Notes under the pieces: model-generated
Databases searched by the model: none
What the model was told of the DNA's origin: nothing
What the model saw: the letters and a program-made list of their open reading frames with translations, nothing else
Assembly (NCBI RefSeq): GCF_011392125.1
Contig: NZ_JAAJBU010000006.1
Location: 62,001 to 126,000 of the forward strand
Length of the DNA stretch: 64,000 bases
Reading direction: 5' to 3'
From: Flavobacterium lotistagni
GTDB taxonomy: Bacteria > Bacteroidota > Bacteroidia > Flavobacteriales > Flavobacteriaceae
Shown: in pieces, positions 16,908-25,752 of the stretch
Numbering within the stretch: the stretch's first letter is position 1
How the letters are laid out: each line of letters starts with the position of its first letter
Position numbers and translations under genes: made by a program

Positions 16908-17582
16908 TTAAGAATCCTCACTAAGGATAATTTTAGGCAAGTTTTCGTTGAGCCAACGGTATTTGCTTAGAATCATGATGTGAGTTCCGCCCTTGACCGG
17001 AATATAATTGCGAAGGTATTTCTTCGGAAAAACTTCATCTGCATCACCGTGAATGTGAATTACTCTTGGGTCGGCTTCAGCACGGTTCCATAGCAGCATT
17101 TGTTCGATGGCCCATTCCAGATAGGCTTTGTCGCGTACCGATAAATACTTCTCATAGAGCTTCAATCTTTGTTGGATGACCGCGCCAAAAGAAAACTTAT
17201 TCAAAACCTCAATATGCTGCAACAACTTGGTCGGAATGAGTTTGTAGGCTTTAGTATTTCGTGCGATTCTCATGTGCAGCGGAATTTCGTCTTGGGTTTT
17301 CACACTGGAAATAATAATTACTTTCCTCGGACTCAGAAAAGCAGCCATTTCTTGCACCAGCACACCGCCAAAGGAAACACCAATTAAAACCGGCGAATCA
17401 GCTTGGACTTCTAGAGCCATTCTTTGTGCATACTGCGAAAGCGTTTCTTGTGGTAAAGGAATTTTCCATTCCAACAAGTGCATTTCAAACAGCTCAGTAG
17501 GCAATTGAATTCTCTCAAAAATAGCCGAACTTGCTGCTAGGCCGGGCATGAAATAAACTGGAATTTTTGGCGTGCTATCCAT
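16908..17582 (-). CDS. Alpha/beta hydrolase
   Basis: A 224-residue protein. The nucleophile elbow GVSFGG carries the catalytic Ser, HGDADEVFP the likely catalytic Asp, and GGTHIMI the catalytic His. PGLAASSAIFERI near the N-terminus fits the oxyanion region. The ATG at 17582 is preferred to a GTG at 17651, which would add a poorly structured 23-residue extension. The substrate is unknown. No signal peptide, so it is probably cytoplasmic. It is divergent from the small acetyltransferase gene. Confidence 0.8.
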   Translation of the reverse strand: MDSTPKIPVYFMPGLAASSAIFERIQLPTELFEMHLLEWKIPLPQETLSQYAQRMALEVQADSPVLIGVSFGGVLVQEMAAFLSPRKVIIISSVKTQDEIPLHMRIARNTKAYKLIPTKLLQHIEVLNKFSFGAVIQQRLKLYEKYLSVRDKAYLEWAIEQMLLWNRAEADPRVIHIHGDADEVFPKKYLRNYIPVKGGTHIMILSKYRWLNENLPKIILSEDS

Positions 17583-17684
17583 TTTTGGGCAGGAATTGAA
17601 ATCAGGTGATAAATGTAACGGAATCTGTTGAGAATTAAAACCGTAATACACACTAATAACGTGGCAATTAAACCTTATAGTGCG

Positions 17685-17714
17685 TTGGTTTTCGACAATT
17701 ATGTTTTACCTTTG
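17685..17714 (+). promoter_or_regulatory. Promoter for the small N-acetyltransferase gene
   Basis: TTG (17685-17687), 19 bases, TACCTTTG (17707-17714): a full match to the Bacteroidota consensus. The ATG is 53 bases downstream. Confidence 0.65.
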
Positions 17715-17767
17715 TAGGCTCATTCCCAGAATGAAAAACCAAAATTTAATTACAATACTTTGAAGTT

Positions 17768-18070
17768 ATGGAAGCAGCAATCACAATGGAAATCAAAGAC
17801 AATGCTTTTGCCAGACAATTTGAGACCATCGTTTCCGAAGGTTTGATTTCAGTAGAATATTCGTTTCAAGAGAAAAAAATATTCCTGACCAAGATCAATA
17901 CGCCAGACGGATTTAATGACGAGGAACTGATTAACGAATTACTAAAAAACATCATGAATATTGCCTACGAGCGCAAGTTAAGAGTCGTTCCGATTTTGCC
18001 GAAAATTGCGATGTTCTTCAGAAAAAATACGCTTTACAAGGATTTACTGCCGCCAGGAATCAAAATCTAA
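17768..18070 (+). CDS. Small GCN5-related N-acetyltransferase-like protein (Acetyltransf_CG type)
   Basis: A 100-residue protein with the layout of the short YidJ/YjdJ-type acetyltransferases: DNAFARQFETIVSEGLISVEYSF, a strand KKIFLTKINTP, an acyl-CoA-loop-like helix LLKNIMNIAYERKLRVVPI and IAMFFRKNTLYKDL near the end. These are single-domain proteins of unknown substrate. A second ATG at 17786 (MEIKDN) could be the true start. A terminator follows at once. Confidence 0.7.
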   Translation: MEAAITMEIKDNAFARQFETIVSEGLISVEYSFQEKKIFLTKINTPDGFNDEELINELLKNIMNIAYERKLRVVPILPKIAMFFRKNTLYKDLLPPGIKI

Positions 18071-18086
18071 CGATACAGCAAATTAG

Positions 18087-18115
18087 TCAAGGCTCCAATT
18101 TCGGGGCCTTTTTTG
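18087..18115 (+). terminator. Terminator after the acetyltransferase gene
   Basis: AAGGCTCC pairs with GGGGCCTT around a 6-base loop, then a T tract. Confidence 0.75.
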
Positions 18116-18161
18116 CGTTTGGTTCTTCCTTAAACCCAGACAACATTTCGGGCAAAATATT

Positions 18162-18222
18162 GCGTTAAGGATGGCAGCAAGCTACCGTGTAGCGCGAACA
18201 GCCTGGCCGATAGGCAACGCCC
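18162..18222 (+). repeat. Dispersed intergenic repeat, copy E (short form)
   Basis: GCGTTAAGGATGGCAGCAAG at the left and CCTGGCCGATAGGCAACGCC at the right match the ends of copy D (22999-23114, read on the minus strand). The centre is a perfect hairpin, GCTAC-CGT-GTAGC (18181-18193). It lies 29 bases ahead of the next gene. Confidence 0.65.
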
Positions 18223-18251
18223 AGAAAAAAATAAAAAACTATCTTTAAACC

Positions 18252-18593
18252 ATGATTTCAACAGAGAACCGTGAGAAAGTAATTTTGTTTTTCGAGAGCA
18301 TCGATAAATATTACGGCTGCAAAACCGAGATTACTGAAGGTTTGCACATCGATACGCCAGATTCTGATGCGAATGCGGCTACTTGGAATATGTGCGAATT
18401 CGAACTCGTGCGCTCGGCTTACCGCAAACAAGGCGAACGTTTTATGATGGAAGGCGAGAAAATGTATTACGAGATTTCGGCCGCTAGGATTATTGATTTC
18501 AAACAACCCAAACGGCATACTTATGAATTTGTGGAGCAATATGGTGTGGCGGTTTTTAGAACGACGAAAATTCGGTTTCATTCAAAGTACTGA
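18252..18593 (+). CDS. Conserved hypothetical protein
   Basis: A 113-residue protein that I do not recognise. No signal peptide or membrane segment. It has an N-terminal helix (NREKVILFFESIDKYYGCKTEI), two Cys residues, and a basic C-terminal strand region. Codon use matches its neighbours. It lies between copy E of the repeat and the convergent T9SS cargo gene. Confidence 0.6.
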   Translation: MISTENREKVILFFESIDKYYGCKTEITEGLHIDTPDSDANAATWNMCEFELVRSAYRKQGERFMMEGEKMYYEISAARIIDFKQPKRHTYEFVEQYGVAVFRTTKIRFHSKY

Positions 18594-18602
18594 AAATTTT
18601 AT

Positions 18603-19673
18603 TCAGGATTTAATAAATTTCCTAATGATTATCTGATTATTACTGATGGCCTTAATAAAATAAAGGCCGCTGGAGAAGGCTGATAAATCGATACTTTCCT
18701 CGCTATTACCACTTAACCGGCTTTGATACAAAGTTTCTCCACTAAGGTTCAAAATCGTTAGATCAGCAGAAATTATACTATGAACCAATAGTTGCTCTCC
18801 TGTGGTGAAAATCTCGAAGCCCTCTTGTTCAGTAAAACCTTCATTACCTAATAGCGATTTAGCGGAAGTGCAGGATGCGATATCAATCATCGCTAGCAGA
18901 ATCTGACCGTTGGTAGTGGTTCCGACGACCGGTTGCGGAACGGTTAGCGAAGCTCCGAAACTCGCTTCCGTAGCAGACAAATCCAGCGAAACCATCTTAT
19001 TAGGAAAAGTGCTATTGGCATCACAGAAAGTCAGATAGAGTTTGTCGTCAACGAAATTCATTCCGTAGCCACAAAGCCCTTCGAAGTTGATCGTCAGTTG
19101 CTGGAGCATCACGCCACTTGGAGACATGATATTAAGTGTATCTACATCATAGGGTGTCGGTCCAGTAAAAAAATACACATTTCCCAAATCGTCTATAGCT
19201 ATGTCGGCTACTGGCGAATACACCGACTGATCTTCCCAAAGCGTGGTCAACTCGGCTCCGTCAAATCTGGAAATACGGTTTTCGGTCGTATTGTTTAGCC
19301 TTGTGGAATGAAAATAAAGATAGTTGCGATACCCCGAAGCATTATAAAAAATCGGAACTCCATCGGTGACTGTTTCCCAGCTGCTACCGTTGTATTTGAG
19401 AATACTTCCACTGTTATTGACGAAATCATACGTATTGGAATAAAAACGGTTTCCATCGCCCAAATCGGCGATTGCCAAAGAATAGGTTGACGGAACTCCG
19501 GTAACATATACTCCGTCGTAAGTAATTGAACTGGCATTTTTAGTCATCGCGTAAATAGCCCGTCCGTTACTGCCATTACCCAGCCCATAGAAACGTCCCA
19601 CGCTTCCTACTGGATTTTGTGCAAATAAAATCGCTGTAACCAGCAAAAATATTAATAGTAATTGTTTTTTCAT
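18603..19673 (-). CDS. Secreted protein with T9SS type A sorting domain
   Basis: A 356-residue protein with a signal peptide ending FAQN and a C-terminal sorting domain (EIFTTGEQLLVHS, then NLSGETLYQSRLSG, ending IIRKFIKS). The middle is made of short beta repeats with patterns such as AIADLGDGNRFYSN and IDDLGNVYFFTG, suggesting a propeller-like fold. No enzyme motif is visible. It should be exported by the type IX system. Confidence 0.78.
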   Translation of the reverse strand: MKKQLLLIFLLVTAILFAQNPVGSVGRFYGLGNGSNGRAIYAMTKNASSITYDGVYVTGVPSTYSLAIADLGDGNRFYSNTYDFVNNSGSILKYNGSSWETVTDGVPIFYNASGYRNYLYFHSTRLNNTTENRISRFDGAELTTLWEDQSVYSPVADIAIDDLGNVYFFTGPTPYDVDTLNIMSPSGVMLQQLTINFEGLCGYGMNFVDDKLYLTFCDANSTFPNKMVSLDLSATEASFGASLTVPQPVVGTTTNGQILLAMIDIASCTSAKSLLGNEGFTEQEGFEIFTTGEQLLVHSIISADLTILNLSGETLYQSRLSGNSEESIDLSAFSSGLYFIKAISNNQIIIRKFIKS

Positions 19674-19698
19674 GACTCCTTTTTTTTAGTTTCTTATC

Positions 19699-19730
19699 CA
19701 AAATTATATCCGAAGCCGTGCAATTGCCAA
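19699..19730 (-). promoter_or_regulatory. Promoter for the T9SS cargo gene
   Basis: On the minus strand, TTG (19730-19728), 21 bases, TAATTTTG (19706-19699). The start codon is 25 bases downstream. Confidence 0.5.
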
Positions 19731-19904
19731 AACTATTACGTATAACTGCAAATTAGCTTGATAAAAATGCGTTTTCGGCTTTTGGTTTTGTTTTGGATAA
19801 ACGGATGCAAGTTGGTCAAGACAAAGCAACCAATGGTCAAGTATTTTTACCGCACGGGTTTTCGGTCTGCCTAAAATCTTAAATTTACCACAGAGAAAGC
19901 ACTG

Positions 19905-20942
19905 ATGAAAAATTTTTATTTCTTCCTTAAAAGGTACAAAGTCATTCATATATTTTACTGGCTCTATGCCGGTTGGGATTTGTGGCATAAGTTGGTTCTG
20001 AGCCGTGGCGCCAATTACCACTTCAATAAATTCGACCTTGTTAAAGATATTTCCTTGCAAATACTTACCGTATATCTGGTTATTTATGGGCTCATTCCAA
20101 GGCTGTATTTCAAAAAAAGGTATTTGCTATTTTTTGTGACCGCCGTAGTAGTTTGCATTTTGACGGCTGGGCTCAATAATTATCTGTCAATATTTTATAT
20201 TAGAAGCGTGGAGCCCGGTTTTGTGGTGAAATCCGAACTCATCAACTGGATTGCGCACACCATGACTCATCTCACGGTGACGATTTTATTCACGATTATT
20301 ATTCTGATTGAGCACTACATAAATAAAGAGCAGCAAAACCAGCGAATCGAAAAAGAAAGATTGCAATACGAACTTAATTTTCTCAAATCACAGATCAACC
20401 CACATTTTATGTTCAATGCGATTAATAGCATTTATTTCCTGATGGACAAAGACCTTGGCCAGGCCAAAGAGGTAATGCTCAGGTTTTCTTCCCTTTTGCG
20501 TTACCAGCTTTATGAATGTTCGTCAGATCAGATCAGTCTGGCTCAGGAGATCGACTTTTTAAATGATTATATCGAAATCGAGAAAATGAGGAACTGCGAA
20601 AATGTTGAAGTGCACTTTGAGAGAGCATCGTTAGAAAAAAATCACTTGCTGCCGCCTTTACTACTGATTCCTTTCGTGGAAAATGCCTTTAAATATGTCT
20701 CTCACTATACCGACCGATTGAATTACATTCACATTGATCTGGGTCTTACTGAGGAAAATCTACTGGAATTTGAAATCAAAAACACTTTTAACCCCGAACC
20801 CAAAATTGAAACCCATTCGAGTGGGCTGGGCATTGCCAATGTCAAACGACGGCTCGCCATTTTGTGTCCTGATAACCATAGTTTGGTTATTGGTGGAGTC
20901 GGCGATCAATTTGTGGTCAACCTCAAAATACAACTGACATGA
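19905..20942 (+). CDS. LytS/YehU-type sensor histidine kinase
   Basis: A 345-residue protein with four predicted membrane helices in the first 150 residues, a short coiled coil (EKERLQYELNFLKSQ) and a His_kinase domain of the LytS class. The phosphoacceptor His lies in INPHFMFNAINSI. The ATP-binding part has PPLLLIPFVENAFKYV (N box) and SSGLGIANVKRRL (G box). It overlaps the response regulator gene by four bases (ATGA). The signal sensed is unknown. Confidence 0.92.
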   Translation: MKNFYFFLKRYKVIHIFYWLYAGWDLWHKLVLSRGANYHFNKFDLVKDISLQILTVYLVIYGLIPRLYFKKRYLLFFVTAVVVCILTAGLNNYLSIFYIRSVEPGFVVKSELINWIAHTMTHLTVTILFTIIILIEHYINKEQQNQRIEKERLQYELNFLKSQINPHFMFNAINSIYFLMDKDLGQAKEVMLRFSSLLRYQLYECSSDQISLAQEIDFLNDYIEIEKMRNCENVEVHFERASLEKNHLLPPLLLIPFVENAFKYVSHYTDRLNYIHIDLGLTEENLLEFEIKNTFNPEPKIETHSSGLGIANVKRRLAILCPDNHSLVIGGVGDQFVVNLKIQLT

Positions 20943-21652
20943 AACTAAATTGCCTCATCATTGAAGACGAACGCATTGCACGCGAGGGCCTCAAGGGTTA
21001 TATCGACAGGATTGATTCTTTAATACTTATCGGCAGTTTTTCTAATCCGCTATTAGCACTGAAGGTACTCAAAACCGAACAAATCGATTTGATTTTTCTC
21101 GACATCAGAATGCCCGAAATTTCAGGGATCACCTTTTTGAAAACCCTGAGCCATCCACCGGCGGTCATCATCACTACTGCATACGCACACCATGCCGTTG
21201 AAGGTTTCGAGCTCAATGTAACAGATTACCTACTCAAACCGTTCTCGTTCGAACGTTTCCTGACAGCGGTGCAAAAGGTTTCGTCAAAAACCGCTCCGGG
21301 AAATGAAACCGCACTACAGCTAAAAGACGACTTTCTCTTCCTGCGCTGTGAAAACAAAATCGAAAAAATTTTCTACAATGATATTCTTTTCGTACAAGCG
21401 ATGGAAAATTATGTGATTATTCAAACCGCTGACCGGAAATACATTAGCTACCTGACTCTGAAAAGTGTTGAAAACCAGCTTCCGGCAGACCAGTTTGTCA
21501 AGGTACACAAATCGTATTTGGTACCCATTGCCAAAATCAACACCATAGAAGGCAATACAATTAGGATTAACCAGTATCAAGTCAATTTCAGCCGCAACAA
21601 TAAAGAAGAAATTCTAGGCCTGATTCTGAAGGATAAATTATTGAAGAGGTAA
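20939..21652 (+). CDS. LytTR-type response regulator
   Basis: A 237-residue protein. The receiver domain (1-120) has the acidic pair EDE near the N-terminus, phosphoacceptor Asp in IFLDIRMPEISG and the conserved Lys in YLLKPF. The LytTR DNA-binding domain (about 135-237) shows DILFVQAMENYVIIQT and FVKVHKSYLVPIAKI. It is translationally coupled to the LytS-type kinase, so the pair is a two-component system that controls transcription. It converges with mtaB, with only three bases between the stop codons. Confidence 0.93.
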   Translation: MKLNCLIIEDERIAREGLKGYIDRIDSLILIGSFSNPLLALKVLKTEQIDLIFLDIRMPEISGITFLKTLSHPPAVIITTAYAHHAVEGFELNVTDYLLKPFSFERFLTAVQKVSSKTAPGNETALQLKDDFLFLRCENKIEKIFYNDILFVQAMENYVIIQTADRKYISYLTLKSVENQLPADQFVKVHKSYLVPIAKINTIEGNTIRINQYQVNFSRNNKEEILGLILKDKLLKR

Positions 21653-21655
21653 AAA

Positions 21656-22984
21656 TCAGATTTTTATTGTAGCTCTTTCAAAACGAACACAACCATCGTC
21701 GTCAATATGCGTGAGTTGAATTTCGTGTAAAGTATTAACCAATTCCGGGTTCCATGGTGTTTTTACCTTGACGTAATTTTCTGTAAACCCATGAATGTAG
21801 CCTTCTTTGTTTTCGCCTTCGAACAACACCGTTCTGGTGGTGCCGAGTTGGCTTTCGTAAAAAGCGCGGCGTTTCTTGACCGACAAACCCCTGAGCATTT
21901 TACTGCGTTTGGCGCGTACGTTACTAGGAACTACATCGGGCAGTAAAGCCGCTTCAGTATTGTCGCGTTCTGAATAGGTAAACACGTGCAAATACGAAAT
22001 ATCCAAATCGTTCAAAAAGTGGTAAGTTTCCAGAAAATGTTCGTCGGTTTCGCCCGGAAAACCTACGATAACGTCTACACCGATACAGGCATGCGGCATC
22101 ACTTCGCGGATTTTCGCCACGCGGTCGGTATACACTTCGCGCAAATAACGGCGCTTCATTTTCTTTAGAATATCATTGCTGCCACTTTGCAAAGGAATGT
22201 GGAAATGCGGCACAAAGGTTCTGCTTTCTGAGACGAATTCAATCGTTTCGTTTTTCAGAAGGTTCGGCTCGATTGAGGAAATTCTGAGTCGCTCGATACC
22301 TTCTACTGCATCCAAAGCCTGAACGAGTTCTAAAAAAGTATGCTCGTGCTTTTTATTACCGAATTCGCCTTTGCCATAATCGCCGATGTTGACGCCGGTC
22401 AAAACAATTTCCTTGATATTCTGCTGTGAAATCTCGTAAGCGTTTTTCAAGACATTCTCCAAAGCATCGCTTCTCGAAATCCCACGCGCGAGCGGAATCG
22501 TGCAATAAGTACATTTATAATCGCAACCATCCTGCACCTTTAGAAAAGCACGGGTTCTATCGCCAATGGAGTAACTGCCCACGTAAAAATCGGCTTCCTG
22601 AATTTCGCACGAATGCACCTCGCCAAAATCATTCTTAGATAAATCGTTGATGTAATCGGTAATCTTGAATTTTTCGGTCGCGCCCAAAACCAGATCGACG
22701 CCGTCTACCGCTGCGAGTTCTTCGGGTTTGAGTTGCGCATAACAACCCACCGCCGCCACAAAAGCCTTGTCATTAAGTTTCATCGCTTTACGCACCACTT
22801 GCTTGAACTGCTTGTCGGCATTATCGGTCACCGAACAAGTGTTGATGACATAAATATCGGCCACTTCTTCAAAATCGACGCGGTCAAAACCTTCTTGGTC
22901 AAAACTGCGCGCAATGGTCGAAGTTTCTGAAAAATTCAGTTTGCATCCGAGCGTGTAAAAAGCGACTTTTTTCTTGTTATCCAT
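21656..22984 (-). CDS. mtaB: tRNA t6A37 methylthiotransferase
   Basis: A 442-residue radical-SAM enzyme that puts a methylthio group on threonylcarbamoyl-adenosine 37 of tRNA. The N-terminal UPF0004 domain has three Cys (TLGCKLN, NTCSVT, AVGCYAQ) for one Fe-S cluster. The radical-SAM motif CDYKCTYC binds the second. GVNIGDYG and the C-terminal TRAM domain (TRTVLFEGENKEGYIHGFT) fit the MtaB branch of the MiaB family. The start at 22984 (MDNKKKVAFYTLG) is chosen because the longer frame runs through repeat copy D. Confidence 0.93.
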   Translation of the reverse strand: MDNKKKVAFYTLGCKLNFSETSTIARSFDQEGFDRVDFEEVADIYVINTCSVTDNADKQFKQVVRKAMKLNDKAFVAAVGCYAQLKPEELAAVDGVDLVLGATEKFKITDYINDLSKNDFGEVHSCEIQEADFYVGSYSIGDRTRAFLKVQDGCDYKCTYCTIPLARGISRSDALENVLKNAYEISQQNIKEIVLTGVNIGDYGKGEFGNKKHEHTFLELVQALDAVEGIERLRISSIEPNLLKNETIEFVSESRTFVPHFHIPLQSGSNDILKKMKRRYLREVYTDRVAKIREVMPHACIGVDVIVGFPGETDEHFLETYHFLNDLDISYLHVFTYSERDNTEAALLPDVVPSNVRAKRSKMLRGLSVKKRRAFYESQLGTTRTVLFEGENKEGYIHGFTENYVKVKTPWNPELVNTLHEIQLTHIDDDGCVRFERATIKI

Positions 22985-22998
22985 TGGTTTCATTTGTT

Positions 22999-23114
22999 GG
23001 GCGTTGCCTGACGGCCGGGCTATCCGTTTCAATTTTTTTTGCTTCCAAATCCTTGCAAAGAAGAACAACATCTTCGCAAAAAAAGATTTCCACTGCTATC
23101 CCTAACGCGGCCCC
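22999..23114 (-). repeat. Dispersed intergenic repeat, copy D (long form)
   Basis: Read on the minus strand, this copy goes from GCGTTAGGGATAGCAGTGGA through GAAACGGATAGCCCGGCCG to GGCAACGCCC. An internal hairpin pairs TTTTTTTGC (23034-23042) with GCAAAAAAA (23076-23084). The ends match copy E. The element forms part of the mtaB 5' leader region. The strand is given as the reading that aligns to copies A, B, C and E as they run on the plus strand. Confidence 0.65.
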
Positions 23115-23239
23115 TGTTCTCGAGAGTACTTTCACCTTCCGAAACGGGCTGCAAAAATACACACAATAATCGGTTAGAAAAAACAGCTTCAAGAATTTTT
23201 AAAGGCTAATTTTCAATTGATTATAGAACGTCCGGTTCA

Positions 23240-23317
23240 GCCACTGCCCTAGCCCTGATAGCAGCGGCAGCCCGCAGCGCAGCGAGGACTATAGCGAATA
23301 GCAGGTTCCCGGCTTCT
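23240..23317 (+). repeat. Dispersed intergenic repeat, copy B (short form)
   Basis: CTGCCCTAGCCCTGATAGCA at the left and GCGAATAGCAGGTTCCCGGC at the right are near-identical to copy C (26704-26777). The centre (CGCAGCGCAGCGAGGAC) differs slightly. It lies between mtaB and the GlmU-like gene. Confidence 0.75.
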
Positions 23318-23372
23318 AAAAACAAAAAAAGCCACAACTGCTTTACAATTCTGGCGTTTCCATTTAGTATTC

Positions 23373-23438
23373 CTTCGTCTTTGCGTCTTTGCGTCTTTGC
23401 GAGAAAAAAAAAGAATTTCCCGCAAAGCCGCAAAGTTT
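23373..23438 (-). repeat. Hairpin built from tandem CTTTGCGT units after the GlmU-like gene
   Basis: Three tandem units of CTTTGCGT-type (about 23378-23401) face CGCAAAGCCGCAAAG (about 23420-23434), with a poly-A/T centre. The arms are imperfect inverted repeats. The element begins just after the stop codon of the GlmU-like gene on the minus strand, so it may act as a terminator or protect the mRNA end. Confidence 0.6.
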
Positions 23439-24614
23439 TTATTCTTTTCTGTATTTTTTGGTGAGTTCAAATACATGTTCCAGGATTCTCGCTTCCTTTT
23501 CGTCGAAATCTACGTGTCTGCGCGACATCACGATCTTCGCAGTCTCGAAAGCCTTTTTGGTAATATAGGTCGTGAAGCCCGATGCGCCGCCCCAAGAAAA
23601 ACTCGGTACGAAATTGCGCGGAAAACCAGCCCCAAAAATATTAGCGCTGACGCCCACAACGGTTCCGGTGTTGAACATCGTATTGATGCCACATTTGCTG
23701 TGATCGCCCATCATCAGACCGCAGAATTGCAAGCCGGTTTTGGCAAAGCTTTCGGTTTCGTAGCTCCAGAGTTTGACTTCCTCGTAGTTGTTTTTCAGGT
23801 TCGAGTTGTTGCTGTCGGCACCAATGTTACACCATTCGCCCAATACGGAATTCCCTAAAAAACCGTCATGGCCTTTATTGGAATAACCAAACAGCACCGA
23901 GTTGTTGACTTCGCCACCGATACGGCATTCTGGACCAACCGTGGTTGCTCCGTAAACTTTGGTCGCCAATTTTACCTGCGCGCCTTCGCAAAGCGCAAAT
24001 GGGCCGCGGATTACGGAACCTTCCATAATTTCGGTATTCTTGCCAATGTAGATCGGGCCGGTCGAAGCGTTCAAAGTAACAAATTCGAGTTTGGCGCCTT
24101 CTTCAATGAAAATATTTTCGGGCGAAATCACGTTGACGCTTTTCGGAATGGGTTGTGAAGTTCGGTCTTCGGTGAGCAGTTCGAAATCTTCACGCAAAGC
24201 TGCATCATTCTTAGAGAAAATATCCCACGGATGCGCCACGAAAAGGCAATCGTTGTTGTATTCTAAAATTTCATAGCTATCAAAATCGACTTCTTCTTGA
24301 GTATCTTGTGTATAAAACGCAATCACTTCCTCGCCTTTAAAAATGGCTTGGTTGGGTTCAAGGTTCCGCACCATTTCGGATAAAACTTCATTGGGTAAAA
24401 ACGACGCGTTGATCATCACGTTTTCTTCCATTTCGACCATGGGGAATTTCTCTGAAAGGTATTCTTCGGTCAAGGTGGTTGTGGTGGTTCCTAAATATTT
24501 TTCCCATTTCTCGCGGATGGTCAAAATCCCGATGCGGATATCGGCTACCGGTCGCGTGAACGTAAAAGGTAATAATGCGTTGCGGACCGTGCCGTCAAAA
24601 AGTATGTAGTTCAT
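23439..24614 (-). CDS. GlmU family sugar-nucleotidyltransferase-like protein
   Basis: A 391-residue protein. The N-terminal part starts MNYILFDGTVRNALLPFTFT, with RPVADIRIGILTIREKWEKY, as in the short GlmU-like family of Bacteroidota. The C-terminal half is a left-handed beta-helix with hexapeptide repeats (IYIGKNTEIMEG, VYGATTVGPECRIGG, LGNSVLGEWCNIGADSNNSN), typical of acyl or nucleotidyl transferases. It is shorter than true GlmU (about 456). Sugar-phosphate activation or acylation for the envelope is likely, but the substrate is not certain. Confidence 0.82.
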   Translation of the reverse strand: MNYILFDGTVRNALLPFTFTRPVADIRIGILTIREKWEKYLGTTTTTLTEEYLSEKFPMVEMEENVMINASFLPNEVLSEMVRNLEPNQAIFKGEEVIAFYTQDTQEEVDFDSYEILEYNNDCLFVAHPWDIFSKNDAALREDFELLTEDRTSQPIPKSVNVISPENIFIEEGAKLEFVTLNASTGPIYIGKNTEIMEGSVIRGPFALCEGAQVKLATKVYGATTVGPECRIGGEVNNSVLFGYSNKGHDGFLGNSVLGEWCNIGADSNNSNLKNNYEEVKLWSYETESFAKTGLQFCGLMMGDHSKCGINTMFNTGTVVGVSANIFGAGFPRNFVPSFSWGGASGFTTYITKKAFETAKIVMSRRHVDFDEKEARILEHVFELTKKYRKE

Positions 24615-24676
24615 GATGTTGCTTGGTTATTTGCCAAAGTTTGAAAAAAAAATCCGTTTGGCAAAGTGACTTCCAA

Positions 24677-24710
24677 TAAAAAAGCCCTTCCGGAAAGGAA
24701 AGGCTTCTTT
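24677..24710 (-). terminator. Terminator after rpmE
   Basis: On the minus strand, AGCCTTTCC pairs with GGAAGGGCT (one mismatch) around a short loop, followed by a T tract. Confidence 0.75.
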
Positions 24711-24731
24711 ATAATTTCGAACACCAATAAA

Positions 24732-24983
24732 TTATTTACCGTGTTTAGCGTATTTGGTTTTGAACTTGTCAATACGACCAGCGGTATCGATAAGTTTAGA
24801 TTTACCTGTGTAAAAAGGGTGAGAAGTTCTTGAAATCTCCATTTTCACTACCGGATATTCAACCCCTTCGTGCATGATGGTTTCTCTAGTTTCTGCTGTA
24901 GATTTAGTAATGAACACATCGTCGTTTGACATGTCTTTGAAAGCTACTAATCTGTAATTTTCCGGGTGGATTCCTTTTTTCAT
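24732..24983 (-). CDS. rpmE2: 50S ribosomal protein L31 type B
   Basis: An 83-residue protein starting [20 protein letters not shown] with [20 protein letters not shown] near the C-terminus, the signature of the type B (zinc-independent) L31. No Cys-rich zinc ribbon is present. It is part of the large ribosomal subunit and has its own promoter and terminator. Confidence 0.96.
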   Translation of the reverse strand: MKKGIHPENYRLVAFKDMSNDDVFITKSTAETRETIMHEGVEYPVVKMEISRTSHPFYTGKSKLIDTAGRIDKFKTKYAKHGK

Positions 24984-25087
24984 GGTAAATTTATTTTTCG
25001 TTTTGGTTATCGGCGCCTTGCTGCTTTTACTTTAAAAGGTATTGAACACCAAATAACTTTTTATTTTACTTATTGATTTTGAGTGCG

Positions 25088-25116
25088 CAAAAATACAACT
25101 ATTTTTTAATTACCAA
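25088..25116 (-). promoter_or_regulatory. rpmE2 promoter
   Basis: On the minus strand, TTG (25116-25114), 18 bases, TATTTTTG (25095-25088). The start codon lies 104 bases downstream, leaving a long leader that could hold a regulatory site. Confidence 0.6.
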
Positions 25117-25182
25117 ATCTTTATTTCATTTTTTTATCGGAACTTCTACAAGGAATTTTCTGCCGCGTGAATCGGGAATTGT

Positions 25183-25190
25183 TATATTTG
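25183..25190 (+). promoter_or_regulatory. -7 element for the DUF4199 gene
   Basis: TATATTTG, 28 bases before the ATG at 25219. No TTG at the expected distance. Confidence 0.45.
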
Positions 25191-25218
25191 TAACTTAATT
25201 TTTAAAACCGTTATTTTT

Positions 25219-25746
25219 ATGGAAACTCTCAGAAAAAACGCAATGAAATACGGACTGTTTTTGGGCTTGTTCATGGTGGTCGCCACCACGTTAATTTACG
25301 CCATCGACCTAAATTTGTTCACTGCTCCTTGGTATGGTATTCTGAATTTGCTAATCATTGTGGCCTTTGGTGTGGTTTCGGCCATCAACAATAAAAAAAT
25401 ACTAGGCGGTTTTATGTCTTTCAAAGAAGCGTTCACGAGTTTTCTTATAACTATCGCCATCGGATTTTTTATCGCTACTTTGTTTAGCATTCTGCTTTTT
25501 AACGTTATCGATCCTGAAGCCAAGAAAATCATTTCGGATAACGTGATTAAAATGACAGTCGAAATGATGCAAAAATTTGGCGGCCGTGCGCAAGACATTA
25601 ACAATGTTGTAAGCGAAATGGAAAAGACCGATTCTTTTGGTGTGTTCGGACAGCTCAAAGGATTTGTTTTCAATCTGGTTATTTACAGCATCATTGGTCT
25701 GATTACCGCACTGATTGTTCGCAGAGAACGCCCTCAAAGCCTATAA
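25219..25746 (+). CDS. DUF4199 membrane protein
   Basis: A 175-residue protein with four membrane helices (about 12-32, 37-55, 73-98 and 145-168). The layout and the motif FMSFKEAFTSFLITIAIGFF fit DUF4199, a family common in Bacteroidota with no known function. It lies seven bases ahead of the glycosyltransferase gene and is probably in the same transcript, so a link to glycan or lipid work at the inner membrane is likely but not shown. Confidence 0.85.
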   Translation: METLRKNAMKYGLFLGLFMVVATTLIYAIDLNLFTAPWYGILNLLIIVAFGVVSAINNKKILGGFMSFKEAFTSFLITIAIGFFIATLFSILLFNVIDPEAKKIISDNVIKMTVEMMQKFGGRAQDINNVVSEMEKTDSFGVFGQLKGFVFNLVIYSIIGLITALIVRRERPQSL

Positions 25747-25752
25747 GATTTA

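Noticed and set aside
18162..18222. A possible small signal recognition particle RNA, because of GGATGGCAGCAAG and GAACAGCCTGG
   Set aside because: The GGAA-type tetraloop and the conserved asymmetrical loop of SRP RNA are absent, and the ends match the dispersed repeat at 22999-23114.
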